Assembly (NCBI GenBank): GCA_021323535.1
Contig: JAJONO010000013.1
Coordinates: 1-64,000, forward strand
DNA: 64,000 bases
Source of the DNA: Bacteroidota bacterium
Lineage (GTDB): Bacteria; Bacteroidota; Bacteroidia; B-17B0; Aurantibacillaceae
Direction: 5' to 3'
Shown: positions 1 through 10,100 of the stretch, piece after piece
Position numbering within the stretch: position 1 is the stretch's first letter
How the letters are laid out: each line of letters starts with the position of its first letter
The notes under the pieces: generated by a model
What the model was told of the DNA's origin: nothing
Database searches by the model: none
What the model saw: the letters and a program-made list of their open reading frames with translations, nothing else
Made by a program: the position numbers and the translations under genes

Positions 1-1
1 G

Positions 2-1039
2 TCATCTGCCGCCTGCGACAACTACAAAGTCATCCTCTCTCCAAACATCACATCCGTGGGTAACGGCGGGCCTTATAACTATATCTGGAGCAATGGGGCA
101 GCTACTCATAACAATACTGTGACTGCAAACTTCAATACGAGTCCTAACATCTACACACTCTCTATCAGTGATGGATGTACAGTGCCGGATGCGAGCGCTA
201 CATTTACAGTAATTGCTAATCCTTCTCCGCAGTTTGCCTTCACTCCAACATCTATTAAAGGTTGTGCACCGTTAAGTGTATACTTCCAGGCAGTTTCAAC
301 AAGTACGGCTTACGACGGATCAACAGATACATATTTCTGGGATTTTGGAATGGGTGGAGAAAGCACCGCATTTGGAAACAACCTCATCAATATATATCCA
401 ACACAAGGAACCTATTCGTTCCACATTGGTGCAACAAACATTTACGGTTGTCACAGAGATACAACAACTACAAAAGTGATACAGGTATATCCTGTACCAT
501 TTGCAGAGTTTACTCCTAATCCACAATCACCTACAATTCTTGAACCTAACATTCATTTCATTAACCAGTCGCAGGGCGCTAACCAGTTTACATGGGATTT
601 TGGAGATTATGGGTCATTGAATAACTCTTCGAGCATCATGCATCCTGATCACTCTTACGAGTTAGTTGGATTCTACACTGTTTACATGGTAGCGCAAAAC
701 TCTTACGGTTGTAAGGACACAGCTATTCATCAGGTAGAGATCAGACCTGAAACGATGGTGTATATTCCTAACGCCTTTACGCCTGACCAGAACGGAAGAA
801 ACGATGTGTTCCAGCCGAAAGGTGTTGGTATTAAAGAAGACCCTTACAAAATGGAGATCTTTGATCGTTGGGGCGAGCTCATCTTTACTTCAAATACTTT
901 CCGCACAGGATGGGATGGAACAGTAAAAGGAAGCACTCAGATTGCACAGGACGGAGTTTACATTTACAAAATATTTATAGTTGACCTTGAGGGCAACAAA
1001 AAATATTACACGGGTCACGTAACATTGCTTAAGCAATAA
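2..1039 (+). CDS. 3' part of PKD-domain surface protein with T9SS type B sorting domain
   Basis: The reading frame is already open at base 2, so the gene starts upstream of the window and only its last 345 codons are visible. The visible part contains two PKD-like beta-sandwich repeats, recognised by FWDFG (about residues 107-111) and FTWDFGDYG (about 196-204). The last 90 residues are a gliding motility-associated (type B) C-terminal domain: IPNAFTPDQNGRNDVF, then FDRWGELIF, then GWDG, ending in GHVTLLKQ. In characterised Bacteroidota such domains direct export through the type IX secretion system and attachment to the cell surface, usually with a PorP/SprF-family partner. The gene is followed by a strong terminator at 1063-1096 and is therefore the last gene of its transcript. 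The function of the full protein cannot be judged from this fragment. Confidence 0.9.
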   Translation, partial: SSAACDNYKVILSPNITSVGNGGPYNYIWSNGAATHNNTVTANFNTSPNIYTLSISDGCTVPDASATFTVIANPSPQFAFTPTSIKGCAPLSVYFQAVSTSTAYDGSTDTYFWDFGMGGESTAFGNNLINIYPTQGTYSFHIGATNIYGCHRDTTTTKVIQVYPVPFAEFTPNPQSPTILEPNIHFINQSQGANQFTWDFGDYGSLNNSSSIMHPDHSYELVGFYTVYMVAQNSYGCKDTAIHQVEIRPETMVYIPNAFTPDQNGRNDVFQPKGVGIKEDPYKMEIFDRWGELIFTSNTFRTGWDGTVKGSTQIAQDGVYIYKIFIVDLEGNKKYYTGHVTLLKQ

Positions 1040-1062
1040 ACCTATGTTGAGAACTTAACATT

Positions 1063-1096
1063 AAAACCCTGAAGCAAACACTTCAGGGTTTTTTAT
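1063..1096 (+). terminator. Rho-independent terminator
   Basis: A 12-base stem (1063-1074 pairing with 1081-1092) closes a six-base loop and runs straight into a T-rich stretch. It lies 24 bases after the stop codon of the PKD-domain gene, which it should terminate. Confidence 0.9.
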
Positions 1097-1184
1097 TTTT
1101 TTGAAAGTAAATACTTTACGAGTTATCAGATGCTTTGTTGAAAACTAAAACCTTTCAAAAAAAGTTTCATCAATTAAAGTTCTT

Positions 1185-1192
1185 TACTTTTG
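1185..1192 (+). promoter_or_regulatory. Candidate promoter -7 element (TACTTTTG) of the Rhs operon
   Basis: The octamer TACTTTTG matches the Bacteroidota -7 consensus TAnnTTTG. It lies about 100 bases upstream of the first gene of the Rhs operon, after the preceding terminator. A good -33 TTTG is not present at the usual distance; the nearest is TTTC at 1165-1168. The leader between it and the start codon contains a small inverted repeat (1251-1268). The motif is short, so this is a candidate only. Confidence 0.4.
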
Positions 1193-1250
1193 CCCCAAGC
1201 CTCCCCCCTTAGTTCTTTTTACATAATGTTCTACTAACGTTACTTCGTCG

Positions 1251-1268
1251 CGCTTACTGAATTAAGCG
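1251..1268 (+). other. Small inverted repeat in the leader of the Rhs operon
   Basis: CGCTTA at 1251-1256 is complementary to TAAGCG at 1263-1268 across a six-base loop. It ends 24 bases before the start codon at 1293. No T tract follows, so it is not a terminator. It might be a leader hairpin, but a six-base stem can also arise by chance. Confidence 0.3.
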
Positions 1269-1292
1269 ATGCAGTAATTAATAAATACTATA

Positions 1293-3020
1293 ATGATGAA
1301 CAAATGTTGTAAAAAAAGGGGAGTGCTGTTGGTTTTCAACCTACTTACCTTTGCTGTTTTTGCTCAAACGACCTTCACAGCACCTGTGTTACAGGATACT
1401 TATGTTTCAAGTGTTTCGGGTACTAACCCATCCGCTTCTGTTATTAACCTCTCAGAGACCTCTGATATACAAAGAGGATTAATTCAATTTGATCTGTCGG
1501 CCATTCCATATGGCGGCTACATTTCCAATGCCGTATTTCATTACCAGGTAATGTCAACAGCCGGGCCAACTGCGCAAAGGAATTATAGTATTCAAATGAC
1601 ACCAGGCTCCTGGAATCAGAGCACTGTTACGTTCACAGGACTTCCCTGGTCGAGCGATGGAACTATAACTGATATGCCGGCTCCGGTTAATACTTCAGCC
1701 TTAAACACAGGTGCGTTTAATATAAACGTAACTTCTATGATAGATTATATGTTTGACAGAAAGGTACTGGCAGGCTGGAAACTTCTTCAGACAGCAGGCA
1801 CCGCTACTTGCGCAATAGCCAGCAGCAATCATATACTTCCTGCAATCAGACCCCGACTGGTTATTACCTATTACAACCCGGTGGTGGTAACGGCCCTAAC
1901 AATACCGGCAACCAGCAACAGCAGCACAGATGGAAGTGCAGATATATCGGTAACTGGGGGCTCCGGCAATTTCAGTTATCAATGGTACGATGCAGCTTCG
2001 TTGCCTCTTGTTAGCACACAGGATATAAATTCAATAGCTGCGGGCTTATATAAACTGGAGGTACAGGATAATGTTACATCGCAATTTTACAGGTATTTCG
2101 TGATCGTAGGACATAACCAGGGTTCACTCACAATTAATATACAGCCCGATGAGTTATTTGCGCAAGATAATAATGTGCGTAGCGCGCTGGCATTTGTGAT
2201 GGGACCACCTGCACCCGAACCCTACCGTAATTACCCGATCGACAATTTTCTGAGATCAGGTAATGCAGGTCTTTCAAATCCTTATATGGCCCTGCTTAAA
2301 TTCAATTACCTTGGGTTAGAAGAATACAACAATATTATTATTGAAAATGCTGTACTTAACCTGTATGGTAACACTCATGCGAATTCGGGCCTGGGAACAA
2401 ACTTCAAAATACAACGTATTACACAATCGTGGTATGAAGACTTTGTAACCAATAACAATCAGCCAACATCAACCACGCTTCAGGAAAAAAATATAAACCC
2501 CGGCCCCACTTCCGCAGCTCCTGATGTGAGCAGCAACATTACCAACTTTGTGGATTATCATAGTTTAAATCCTACACAGAACTTTGGCTATTTTCTTAAG
2601 TGGTACCAAACTGGTTCGGGACTGGGAACAAATAACTATGTTAATTTTCACTCGAGCAGTTCTGCTACAGTAGCGAAGCGTCCGATGTTAAGCATTACAT
2701 TCAGACCTAAAAAAGATTACGCTGAGTTGCGCAAAAAAACAGATGGTGGAATTTATAACATCAAAAATTTTCTGAATTTCAGATACGCGGAAGAATACAA
2801 CGATGTAAACAGTTTGCTTGCTTATAACATATACCGCGCAAGCAACAACCAACTGGTAGCTTCGCAGGCCAATCTGAGTCTGCCAGTAAAATACGGTGAT
2901 AACCGTTATTCCATTAATGTAAAAACCATTATTACAGGTGGGTTAAGTGTTGACACTTATCTGCTGGAAGTAATCAATGAAAAAAACGAAAAGTCTTACC
3001 TACGCTTCAAAGTAAACTAA
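1293..3020 (+). CDS. Secreted DNRLRE-domain protein with an internal SprB-like repeat
   Basis: The 575-residue product starts with a signal peptide (hydrophobic 10-23, cleavage likely after AVFAQ). Residues about 28-194 form a DNRLRE-type domain, with VLQDTYVSS near the start, a conserved RGLIQFDLSAIP, and the closing RPRLVITY. Residues about 200-260 look like a SprB repeat (DGSADISVTGGSGNFSYQW, then GLYKLEVQDN). A second, more divergent DNRLRE domain fills about 278-475 and closes with RPMLSITF. The last about 95 residues end in YLLEVINEKNEKSYLRFKVN, which resembles a T9SS sorting domain but is not a clear match. DNRLRE domains occur in exported surface proteins; no enzyme activity is predicted. 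It is the first gene of a six-gene run; the next start is two bases after its stop, so it probably serves the Rhs proteins downstream. ATG at 1296 is an equally good start. Confidence 0.85.
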   Translation: MMNKCCKKRGVLLVFNLLTFAVFAQTTFTAPVLQDTYVSSVSGTNPSASVINLSETSDIQRGLIQFDLSAIPYGGYISNAVFHYQVMSTAGPTAQRNYSIQMTPGSWNQSTVTFTGLPWSSDGTITDMPAPVNTSALNTGAFNINVTSMIDYMFDRKVLAGWKLLQTAGTATCAIASSNHILPAIRPRLVITYYNPVVVTALTIPATSNSSTDGSADISVTGGSGNFSYQWYDAASLPLVSTQDINSIAAGLYKLEVQDNVTSQFYRYFVIVGHNQGSLTINIQPDELFAQDNNVRSALAFVMGPPAPEPYRNYPIDNFLRSGNAGLSNPYMALLKFNYLGLEEYNNIIIENAVLNLYGNTHANSGLGTNFKIQRITQSWYEDFVTNNNQPTSTTLQEKNINPGPTSAAPDVSSNITNFVDYHSLNPTQNFGYFLKWYQTGSGLGTNNYVNFHSSSSATVAKRPMLSITFRPKKDYAELRKKTDGGIYNIKNFLNFRYAEEYNDVNSLLAYNIYRASNNQLVASQANLSLPVKYGDNRYSINVKTIITGGLSVDTYLLEVINEKNEKSYLRFKVN

Positions 3021-3022
3021 TT

Positions 3023-3562
3023 ATGAGTACTGCAAAAACCGTTATTATAAGCAGCATTGTTTCAATAGTTGCTGTAACCCTCTCACTTGCGGTAAATCAA
3101 GTGTGTTTTACAAAAAAAATAGCATACGTTAAATTGAATGATGTCTATACCAAATTTGACCTGACTAAAAATTATGAGCAAAAGGCGGAGAAAGCCTCAT
3201 CCATAAAAAATAATATACTCGACAGTCTTAAGTTACAACTGGAAACAAACTACAGGATCCTTCAAAACCAAAAAGAAAGTGGAAAAATGAATGAAGCCGA
3301 TATGGTTAATTTTAATCAATTAAGACAGCAGTATACAGAGAAGAAAGAGAGCTTTGAGCGAACCAATGAACAGATGTTGAAATCATATGATGAACAAATA
3401 TGGACCCAGATAAACACCTACATCATTGAATTCGGAAAAGAAAAAAATTACGACCTGTTGCTGGGAGCCAACGGAAGTGGAAGCATTATGTATTCAGACG
3501 ATGCAATTGATGTAACAGCGCAGGCCATTGAATTCATTAATGCAAAGCACAAGGGAAAATGA
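3023..3562 (+). CDS. Skp/OmpH-like periplasmic chaperone
   Basis: The 179-residue product has an N-terminal hydrophobic segment (about 6-26) serving as signal peptide or anchor. It is followed by KKIAYVKLNDVYTKFDLT, the typical opening strand of OmpH/Skp proteins. A long, charged coiled-coil region covers about 50-135, and the C-terminal part (NYDLLLGANGSGSIMYSDDAIDVT) matches the usual Skp ending, where the chain returns to the trimer body and closes with a helix. Skp proteins hold unfolded outer-membrane and exported proteins in the periplasm. The gene lies between the DNRLRE gene and a lipoprotein gene, overlapping the latter by four bases. That position suggests a dedicated chaperone for the very large exported proteins of the same operon, but this is inference. 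It is not next to bamA or other Skp homologues, as housekeeping copies often are. Confidence 0.8.
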   Translation: MSTAKTVIISSIVSIVAVTLSLAVNQVCFTKKIAYVKLNDVYTKFDLTKNYEQKAEKASSIKNNILDSLKLQLETNYRILQNQKESGKMNEADMVNFNQLRQQYTEKKESFERTNEQMLKSYDEQIWTQINTYIIEFGKEKNYDLLLGANGSGSIMYSDDAIDVTAQAIEFINAKHKGK

Positions 3563-4176
3563 AAAAACTGTTTGCCATACTCTTACTTATGTGCATTGGA
3601 GCCTGTAGCAAACAAAAAGCGATGGGAGTTTCAGATTATATAAATATGATCAAAGGAAACAGCGAACTGGGCGTAAAAAAAGAAATGAAGAACATGAAGT
3701 TTGTATGCCGGTATAAAACAAACGATGAATTGATACTGTCTGAAGTCAGTGGAAAAGTTTTAAAAAAACAGGCTTACCAGGAATTGTCAAAAAAATACAG
3801 CGACATGGTTTATTTTAATTTTCTGATCGAACTTGAAAAAAGCGGAGAAGCAATTGGCGAGAAAGGCGATGAAAGCTATTTTAAGATGCTTGATTATTTT
3901 TCGAACCAGATGCAAAACGATTTTTTTGCCGTAGTTAATGGCGATACTATTCCCTGCGCCATCTATCATTACGAACGAAATTTCGAGTTGTCGCCCTACA
4001 ACAATATTAACCTTGCATTTTCTTCCGCTTTGATAAGAAAAAAAATAACCAACGAATGGCTGGCAGATGTAAGCATTATTTACGACGACAGAATACTTGG
4101 AACCGGTCCTCTGCAATTCAATTTCAGTAAAAATAATATTAATGAATTACCCGTTTTGGATTATGAAAAAAACTAA
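3559..4176 (+). CDS. Predicted lipoprotein of unknown function in the Rhs operon
   Basis: The 205-residue product has a lipoprotein signal: a short basic start, a hydrophobic core and the lipobox IGAC with Cys16. The remainder is a mixed alpha/beta, lysine-rich sequence (for example MKNMKFVCRYKTNDELILSE at about 42-61), in which I recognise no family. It begins with ATGA overlapping the stop of the Skp-like gene, and its end overlaps the start of the first Rhs-like gene by 14 bases, so the three are almost certainly translated together. A role in membrane attachment, export or protection of the producing cell is possible from context, but nothing in the sequence shows which. Confidence 0.75.
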   Translation: MKKLFAILLLMCIGACSKQKAMGVSDYINMIKGNSELGVKKEMKNMKFVCRYKTNDELILSEVSGKVLKKQAYQELSKKYSDMVYFNFLIELEKSGEAIGEKGDESYFKMLDYFSNQMQNDFFAVVNGDTIPCAIYHYERNFELSPYNNINLAFSSALIRKKITNEWLADVSIIYDDRILGTGPLQFNFSKNNINELPVLDYEKN

Positions 4177-7100
4177 ATATAAATTAAGAATAGCTCCTCT
4201 TGTAATGGCGGTAGTAATGCTTTTCGAAGTGTTCTATCCAACATCGGCATTGGCTCTTACTTCGGGTTCGGTGCAGGCCGAAACACAAAGCTTCGAACCT
4301 ATTGGTACAACGCAACTGGTAGATCCGTTTACGGGGGATTTTAATTACAACATCGGTTTACTTACCGTACCCGGACCCAACGGTGGCTATCCTGTTAATC
4401 TTTCTTATCACGCTGGTATTTCGCCCGAGATGGAAGCTTCGTGGGTTGGTCTTGGATGGAACTTAAATGCCGGAGCTTTGAATCGTAACATGCGCGGTTT
4501 GCCCGATGATTTTTTCGGATCAGATATCGTTAAAAAACAAATGACGATAAAGCCCAACTGGATCTTTGGTTTGAATGTAGGTGTAAATGCAGAGTTGCTC
4601 GGCTTTGAAAATCTTAGCAACATTGGCCTCGGAGCAGGCTTATCTTACAATAATTATAAAGGCTTAAATATAAAAGCTGAAATACAATCGCTAAGCGATT
4701 ATAAAATCAAAATGCTTAAATCTTCAAAACAGGAATTAAGTCTTGGCTTCGATATCAATTTTGATGCACAGGATGGTCCGGATCTGAAAGTAACGCCAAC
4801 ACTTGAAGATGTAGAGGACGAGGCCATTCCTACAAAAGATAAATCAAGAAGTAAAGAACCCGGCAAGATCAAACGTTTTTTTAATAAAGCCGGTGACTGG
4901 TTCACCAAAACAGGTAAGAAGGCAAAGTCTGTTTACGACAAAGTTTATGGTGATCCTAAAAAAGCTTATGATAATGCTCTTGCATCAGAAGGACACGCGA
5001 TCGATTTTGAAAATCCCGCGTTTTCACCTAACACTTCATTTCCCGAAGGTGGTTTCGATGTTACCTTGTGGGCCAAGTTTGGTCCTGCTGTGGGTCTTGG
5101 GTTTTATCCTAACCAGATGTGGAAAGGCTTTCTGTTCTTTCAGCATATCAAAGATAAAACACTGGATTTTCCTGCATATGGTTATCTGCACTCCGGTGAA
5201 AGAAACCGTGTAGATGATGGAATTGCTCCATACATCAATTACCCTGGAGCCCCAGCGGTTCAGGCTCAGATACGAAGCGGTATGGCGCTTTCCGATTTCA
5301 GTCGCGATAATCATGGTGTAAATGCCAACGCGCCTAACCTTCCAGTGCCTATGCATACTTTCGATGTTTTTTCGGCAGGCGCGCAGGGACTTGGTGTTGT
5401 GTTCAGACCGCATCGCAACGATGTTGGTATGCTTTATGATTCGCGATGCAATTCCGATTTCACAGATATTGAACTGGGACTTGAACTTGGTTTCGGCAAT
5501 CTGGTACACGTTGGTGTTAATCCAGGCGTGTCATATACAAGTATGTATACTGGTAAATGGAAAGGGCAGTACAAAGATTTTGATGACACTTACGAATTCA
5601 CAAACTCCATCTTTGGAAGCAATGACTTACAAGGCAACGATGGCAATACGGTATTCAAAGATCCTTTCTATTTCAGAACTTCAGGAGACAAGACTCATTC
5701 TGAAATGGACGCTGCAAAGTACATGAACGACGACCTGGTGAATTTTGAAATGACTTCTGTTGGTGATTACACAAGTGGCAACGTACTTCAGGATTTTGAT
5801 CTGTCGAATTACAGTCTGAGCATTTTTCCGAAAATAAAAAACCAGGTGGCAGGCAATGCCACAACCCAGGTGCTCACAGGAAATAAAAGTAGCTTTGATC
5901 ATCCGAGAGAAAACAGCATTCAGTATCGTACAAGGTTCGAGATCAAAAACACTTTACCTACCAATACCATTACCCAGGTAAGCAATTTGTTTAATTCTAA
6001 CCAGTTCCCTGGCATTACAGTGGGAGCTTCAGGATCTCCGATCGACTATTCTCTGAATGCTGATAAAAAAGGGCATCACCTCGCTGAGTTTTCAATTACG
6101 AATCCCGATGGTAATATTTATGTATTTGGATTACCGGTTTATAACACAAAAGATAAAGAAGCTCTTTTCTCTACAGCCAATAATACAACGTTTGACAGAG
6201 TTACTTCCTACAACACAACTAACGAAGCTTCAATGAACAACAGCCAGGGCGTAGAAAATTTTTATTCCTCTACGGAAACACCGGCCTACGCAACTTCTTA
6301 TATGTTAACTGCAATTTACTCGCCCGATTACATTGACATCACAAGTAATGGTCCGAGCGAAGATGATTTTGGTTATTATGTGAAATTCAATTACACCACC
6401 ATTACAGCTTCCAATAAATATAAATGGCGCGTGCCGTTTGCGGGCGCTATAAAACTGGAGAACTACCTGGATAATGATGGCGATGATAAAGCCATCTACA
6501 AATACGGTGAAAGAGAAATTTATTACCTCAACTCTATTGAAACCAAAACTCACCTCGCCGCTTTTGAACTGAATACCACAACACGTTGGGATGGTTATGG
6601 CACATCCACCGAAAACTCAACCAATGCGTCGGCACCTATGCGCGACCTTGCACTACCTCTGCGTTACCTCGACAAAATTAAATTATACAGCAAAGCCAAC
6701 GCAACTACCCCCATAAAAACCGTTCATTTCGAATACGATTATTCATTATGTCCGAACACCATTAACAGCGAGTTTAACTCCACTCAAAATCCAACAAGAG
6801 GAAAACTAACGCTCAAGAAAGTATTTTTTACTTATCTCAACAATGATAAAGGAGCACTTAGTCCTTATGAATTTACGTACAGCAATTTTAATCCTGACTA
6901 CCGCGAACTGTTGTCTGACCGTTGGGGTTATTATAAAGAAGATGTAACTGTGCCTGGTAGCGGAGTGAATTACCGCGTAGGTGATTTTCCATACGTGGAT
7001 CAGGATAAAGTAAAAGCGGATAAGTTTGCTGAAGCCTGGTCACTCAAACAGATCAAACTTCCTTCCGGCGGACTAATTAAAATAGAATATGAAGCTGACG

Positions 7101-10100
7101 ATTACCAATATGTTCAGGATAAGAAAGCCATGCAGATCCGCGAAATCACCGGCACCGGTTATCTTTCCGGTTCATCTATTGTGCATTCGGGATTTGATAT
7201 CGACCGGCAACCTGGCTTTGGTCAGCTGCACGATCTGGTGTTCTTTGATCTGAAAACCGATCTCGCCAGCACTAATCAGGCCGAACTGAATAAATACATA
7301 GAAGGCATCAAATACATGTATTTTAATGCCAATGTAAAACTCAAAAACAGGCCGCTCACCACCAATAAGGCTTATGATTATGTTGAAGGTTATTGCAGAA
7401 TAAACCAGGCCTTTGGAATTCAGTTCGACCCTGCAAGCGCCTACACTGTAGGTCCTGATACCTATTACAGCAAAGCCTGTATCCGCGTTGATTTTCAGAA
7501 ATCGTCCGCTATTGATATTGCCGACGATGGAAAACTTCATCCGTTCAGGAAAGCAGCCTTCGAATACATGAAACTCAGAAGGCCCGAATTATTTTTCCCT
7601 TTAAATAATACCAGTTCTAATTCCAATATCGGCGTGCAGGCTCTTTCTGCAATTATTAACCTGGTTCAAAACGCAGGTCAGTTACTTACCAGCTATAACA
7701 AATACTGCAAGATCATGGGGTATGGTGACAGGCTTGCCGATGGGTCTGATCCAAGCACAAGCGACGACAGGAAATCTTACCTCCGTATGGTTGCATCAGA
7801 TGGTCACAAATTCGGAGGCGGACACCGCGTTAAAAAACTCATCATGGATAATCAGTGGAACCTCGCTGATGTGAATGCTACGCGTGAATACGGACAGGAG
7901 TTTTATTACAACCTCGCCGACGGTACCAGTTCTGGCGTAGCCGAGTATGAACCTAATTACGGTAACGAAGAAAATCCTCTTAAACTTCCTGAAGATGATT
8001 ACATGGCAGATCGCACTTTTGTGGCGCGCTTAAAAGAACTATACCAGGATAAACCAATTTGTGAAGATTATTATCCGGGTGCCAATGTGGGTTATTCGAG
8101 GGTATTGATAAAAAGTCTTACCCGTGATCTGGGTAGTGGCGAGATAAATAAAAAATCGGCCGGTGGTTTAACTGTGAGCGAATATTTTACAGCAAAAGAT
8201 TTTCCGTTGATTGAAGAAAAAACAAAAGCCGACAATGCTACATTTGAACAGGGTCTCACCATTCCATTCATTGGTAAAATTAAACTTGCCACGGCGGGTT
8301 TTTCACAGGGCTTTAAAGTTACAAGCAACGACATGCATGGAAAACCAAGAGCTGTAAGAGTGTATCCTCACAACACCAACTTTGCACTCTCTAACGCCCA
8401 GGCAGTTCATGAGATTGAATACACGTATAATTTGAATGGAAATAAACTGAATAATACTGTAACAGGATTATTCCCCGACGGAAGTACACGCAATATAGAA
8501 ATAGGTGTAGAAAGAGATTTTGTTATGGACATGAACCAGAATTCGCAGTTTACAATTGACCTGGGACTGGCTACCAATTTTGATCTTACGTTTATACCTC
8601 CTTTCCTCTTCCTGGCCACAGCAAATGTTATTCCTATTATCAATTATTCCAACAATACATTCAGAACATTCACTAATGTAAAATCGGTTTACCGCCAGGG
8701 AATATTAACAGAGATAAAAGTGAAGAACGATGGCGCAATGACTACCACTAAAAATCTGATGTTCGACGGCTTTTCGGGAAGGCCTGTGCTCACCCAGGTA
8801 AATAATGAATTCAACAAACCGGTTTATCATTACGACATGCCGGCTCATTGGTATTATAGCGATATGGGTAATAAATCAATCCACTATAAGTACACCAGCG
8901 CCTGTTCGTATAATGCCCCGGCAGCCGGAATCAATATTACTTACGCCAACTATTTTAAAATGGGCGATCGGGTAAGACTTTCCGTTCAGGGCAATTATGG
9001 CACACAATTCAAAGATTACTGGATAAAAGGTATCACTTCAGGAGGTGCTTATCAGTTGGTAGATATGCAAGGTGTTTCTTACAATGGTACTCCTTCGTAT
9101 AACGTGGTAACAATTGTTGAACCGGTAAACAAGAATCTTCTGACTACCGACGCAGGACTTATTGTATCCTTAACAAACCCTGTAACTGATGCCTCTTTTG
9201 CGCTGTTGACCGGGTTCAATGCTTATAATACTACAGTACCGGATCCGCCGCCCCTTTCGGGCAACTTTATGTTCTCTGATTGCATTGAAGGAATTATGAA
9301 AAATGCTTCGTTTGCTTACTCTGTTTTAGGCAATGAAATTGATTTTACAACCGGAGGCGACTGCAAAGCGCACCTGATACTTCCGGCAGTTATCACTTCC
9401 AGCAATTACCCGTTATTTCAATACACTAAAAAAACGGGTAATCTTGTAAGTATTACGAGTGCTACAACTACCGCTGTGCATACTGGCACTTTTGTTGATG
9501 ATGGTGGCTGCTTCGCTACCTGCCTCGATGGGGTGTTGCATGCAGAAGCATACCGTTTTAAAGATACCTGGACATACGACTACGCTGATGTTGGCAATCC
9601 TTTAGCCTATGGCACCACTTCTATCAGCACAGCTGTAAATACAAATATGTATAAATACGGAAGGGTTGGGATCTGGAGGTTCCATGAGAAATACCTTTAT
9701 CAGAACGACAGAAAACAGTCAGCTCCTAACACCGACATTTCCAAAGATGGAACGTACGCTGTATTCAATTACCATAACTGGTTCACTCCTGGTATAACAG
9801 GCACCAATAAGCAATGGAGCAAAACCATGGAGGTAACAAAATATAATCCTTACGGTTTTGAAATTGAAAGTAAGGATTGGTTAAATCAGAATACATCCAT
9901 TCTCTATGGTTATAACAATAAAGTTGCTTTGGCTATGGGCAGCAGATGTCCGTACGCTCAATTGTCATCCATGAGTTTTGAGGATCAGGCCACCGCTTCA
10001 TTCATGAATTCGGGGCACGTATCAGTGCAATATGTTACTGTTGGCCCAATGACAATAAACACAAACGACGCGCACACCGGTAACCGTTCATTGCAATTCG

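Noticed and set aside
4097-4162. Longer start of the first Rhs-like gene at ATG 4097
   Set aside because: The extra 22 residues have no signal-peptide character and lie fully inside the lipoprotein gene; the ATG at 4163 begins a proper signal peptide.
5036-5509. Minus-strand open frame of 157 codons
   Set aside because: Opposite the Rhs-like gene, no family character, and no promoter or spacing consistent with a gene.
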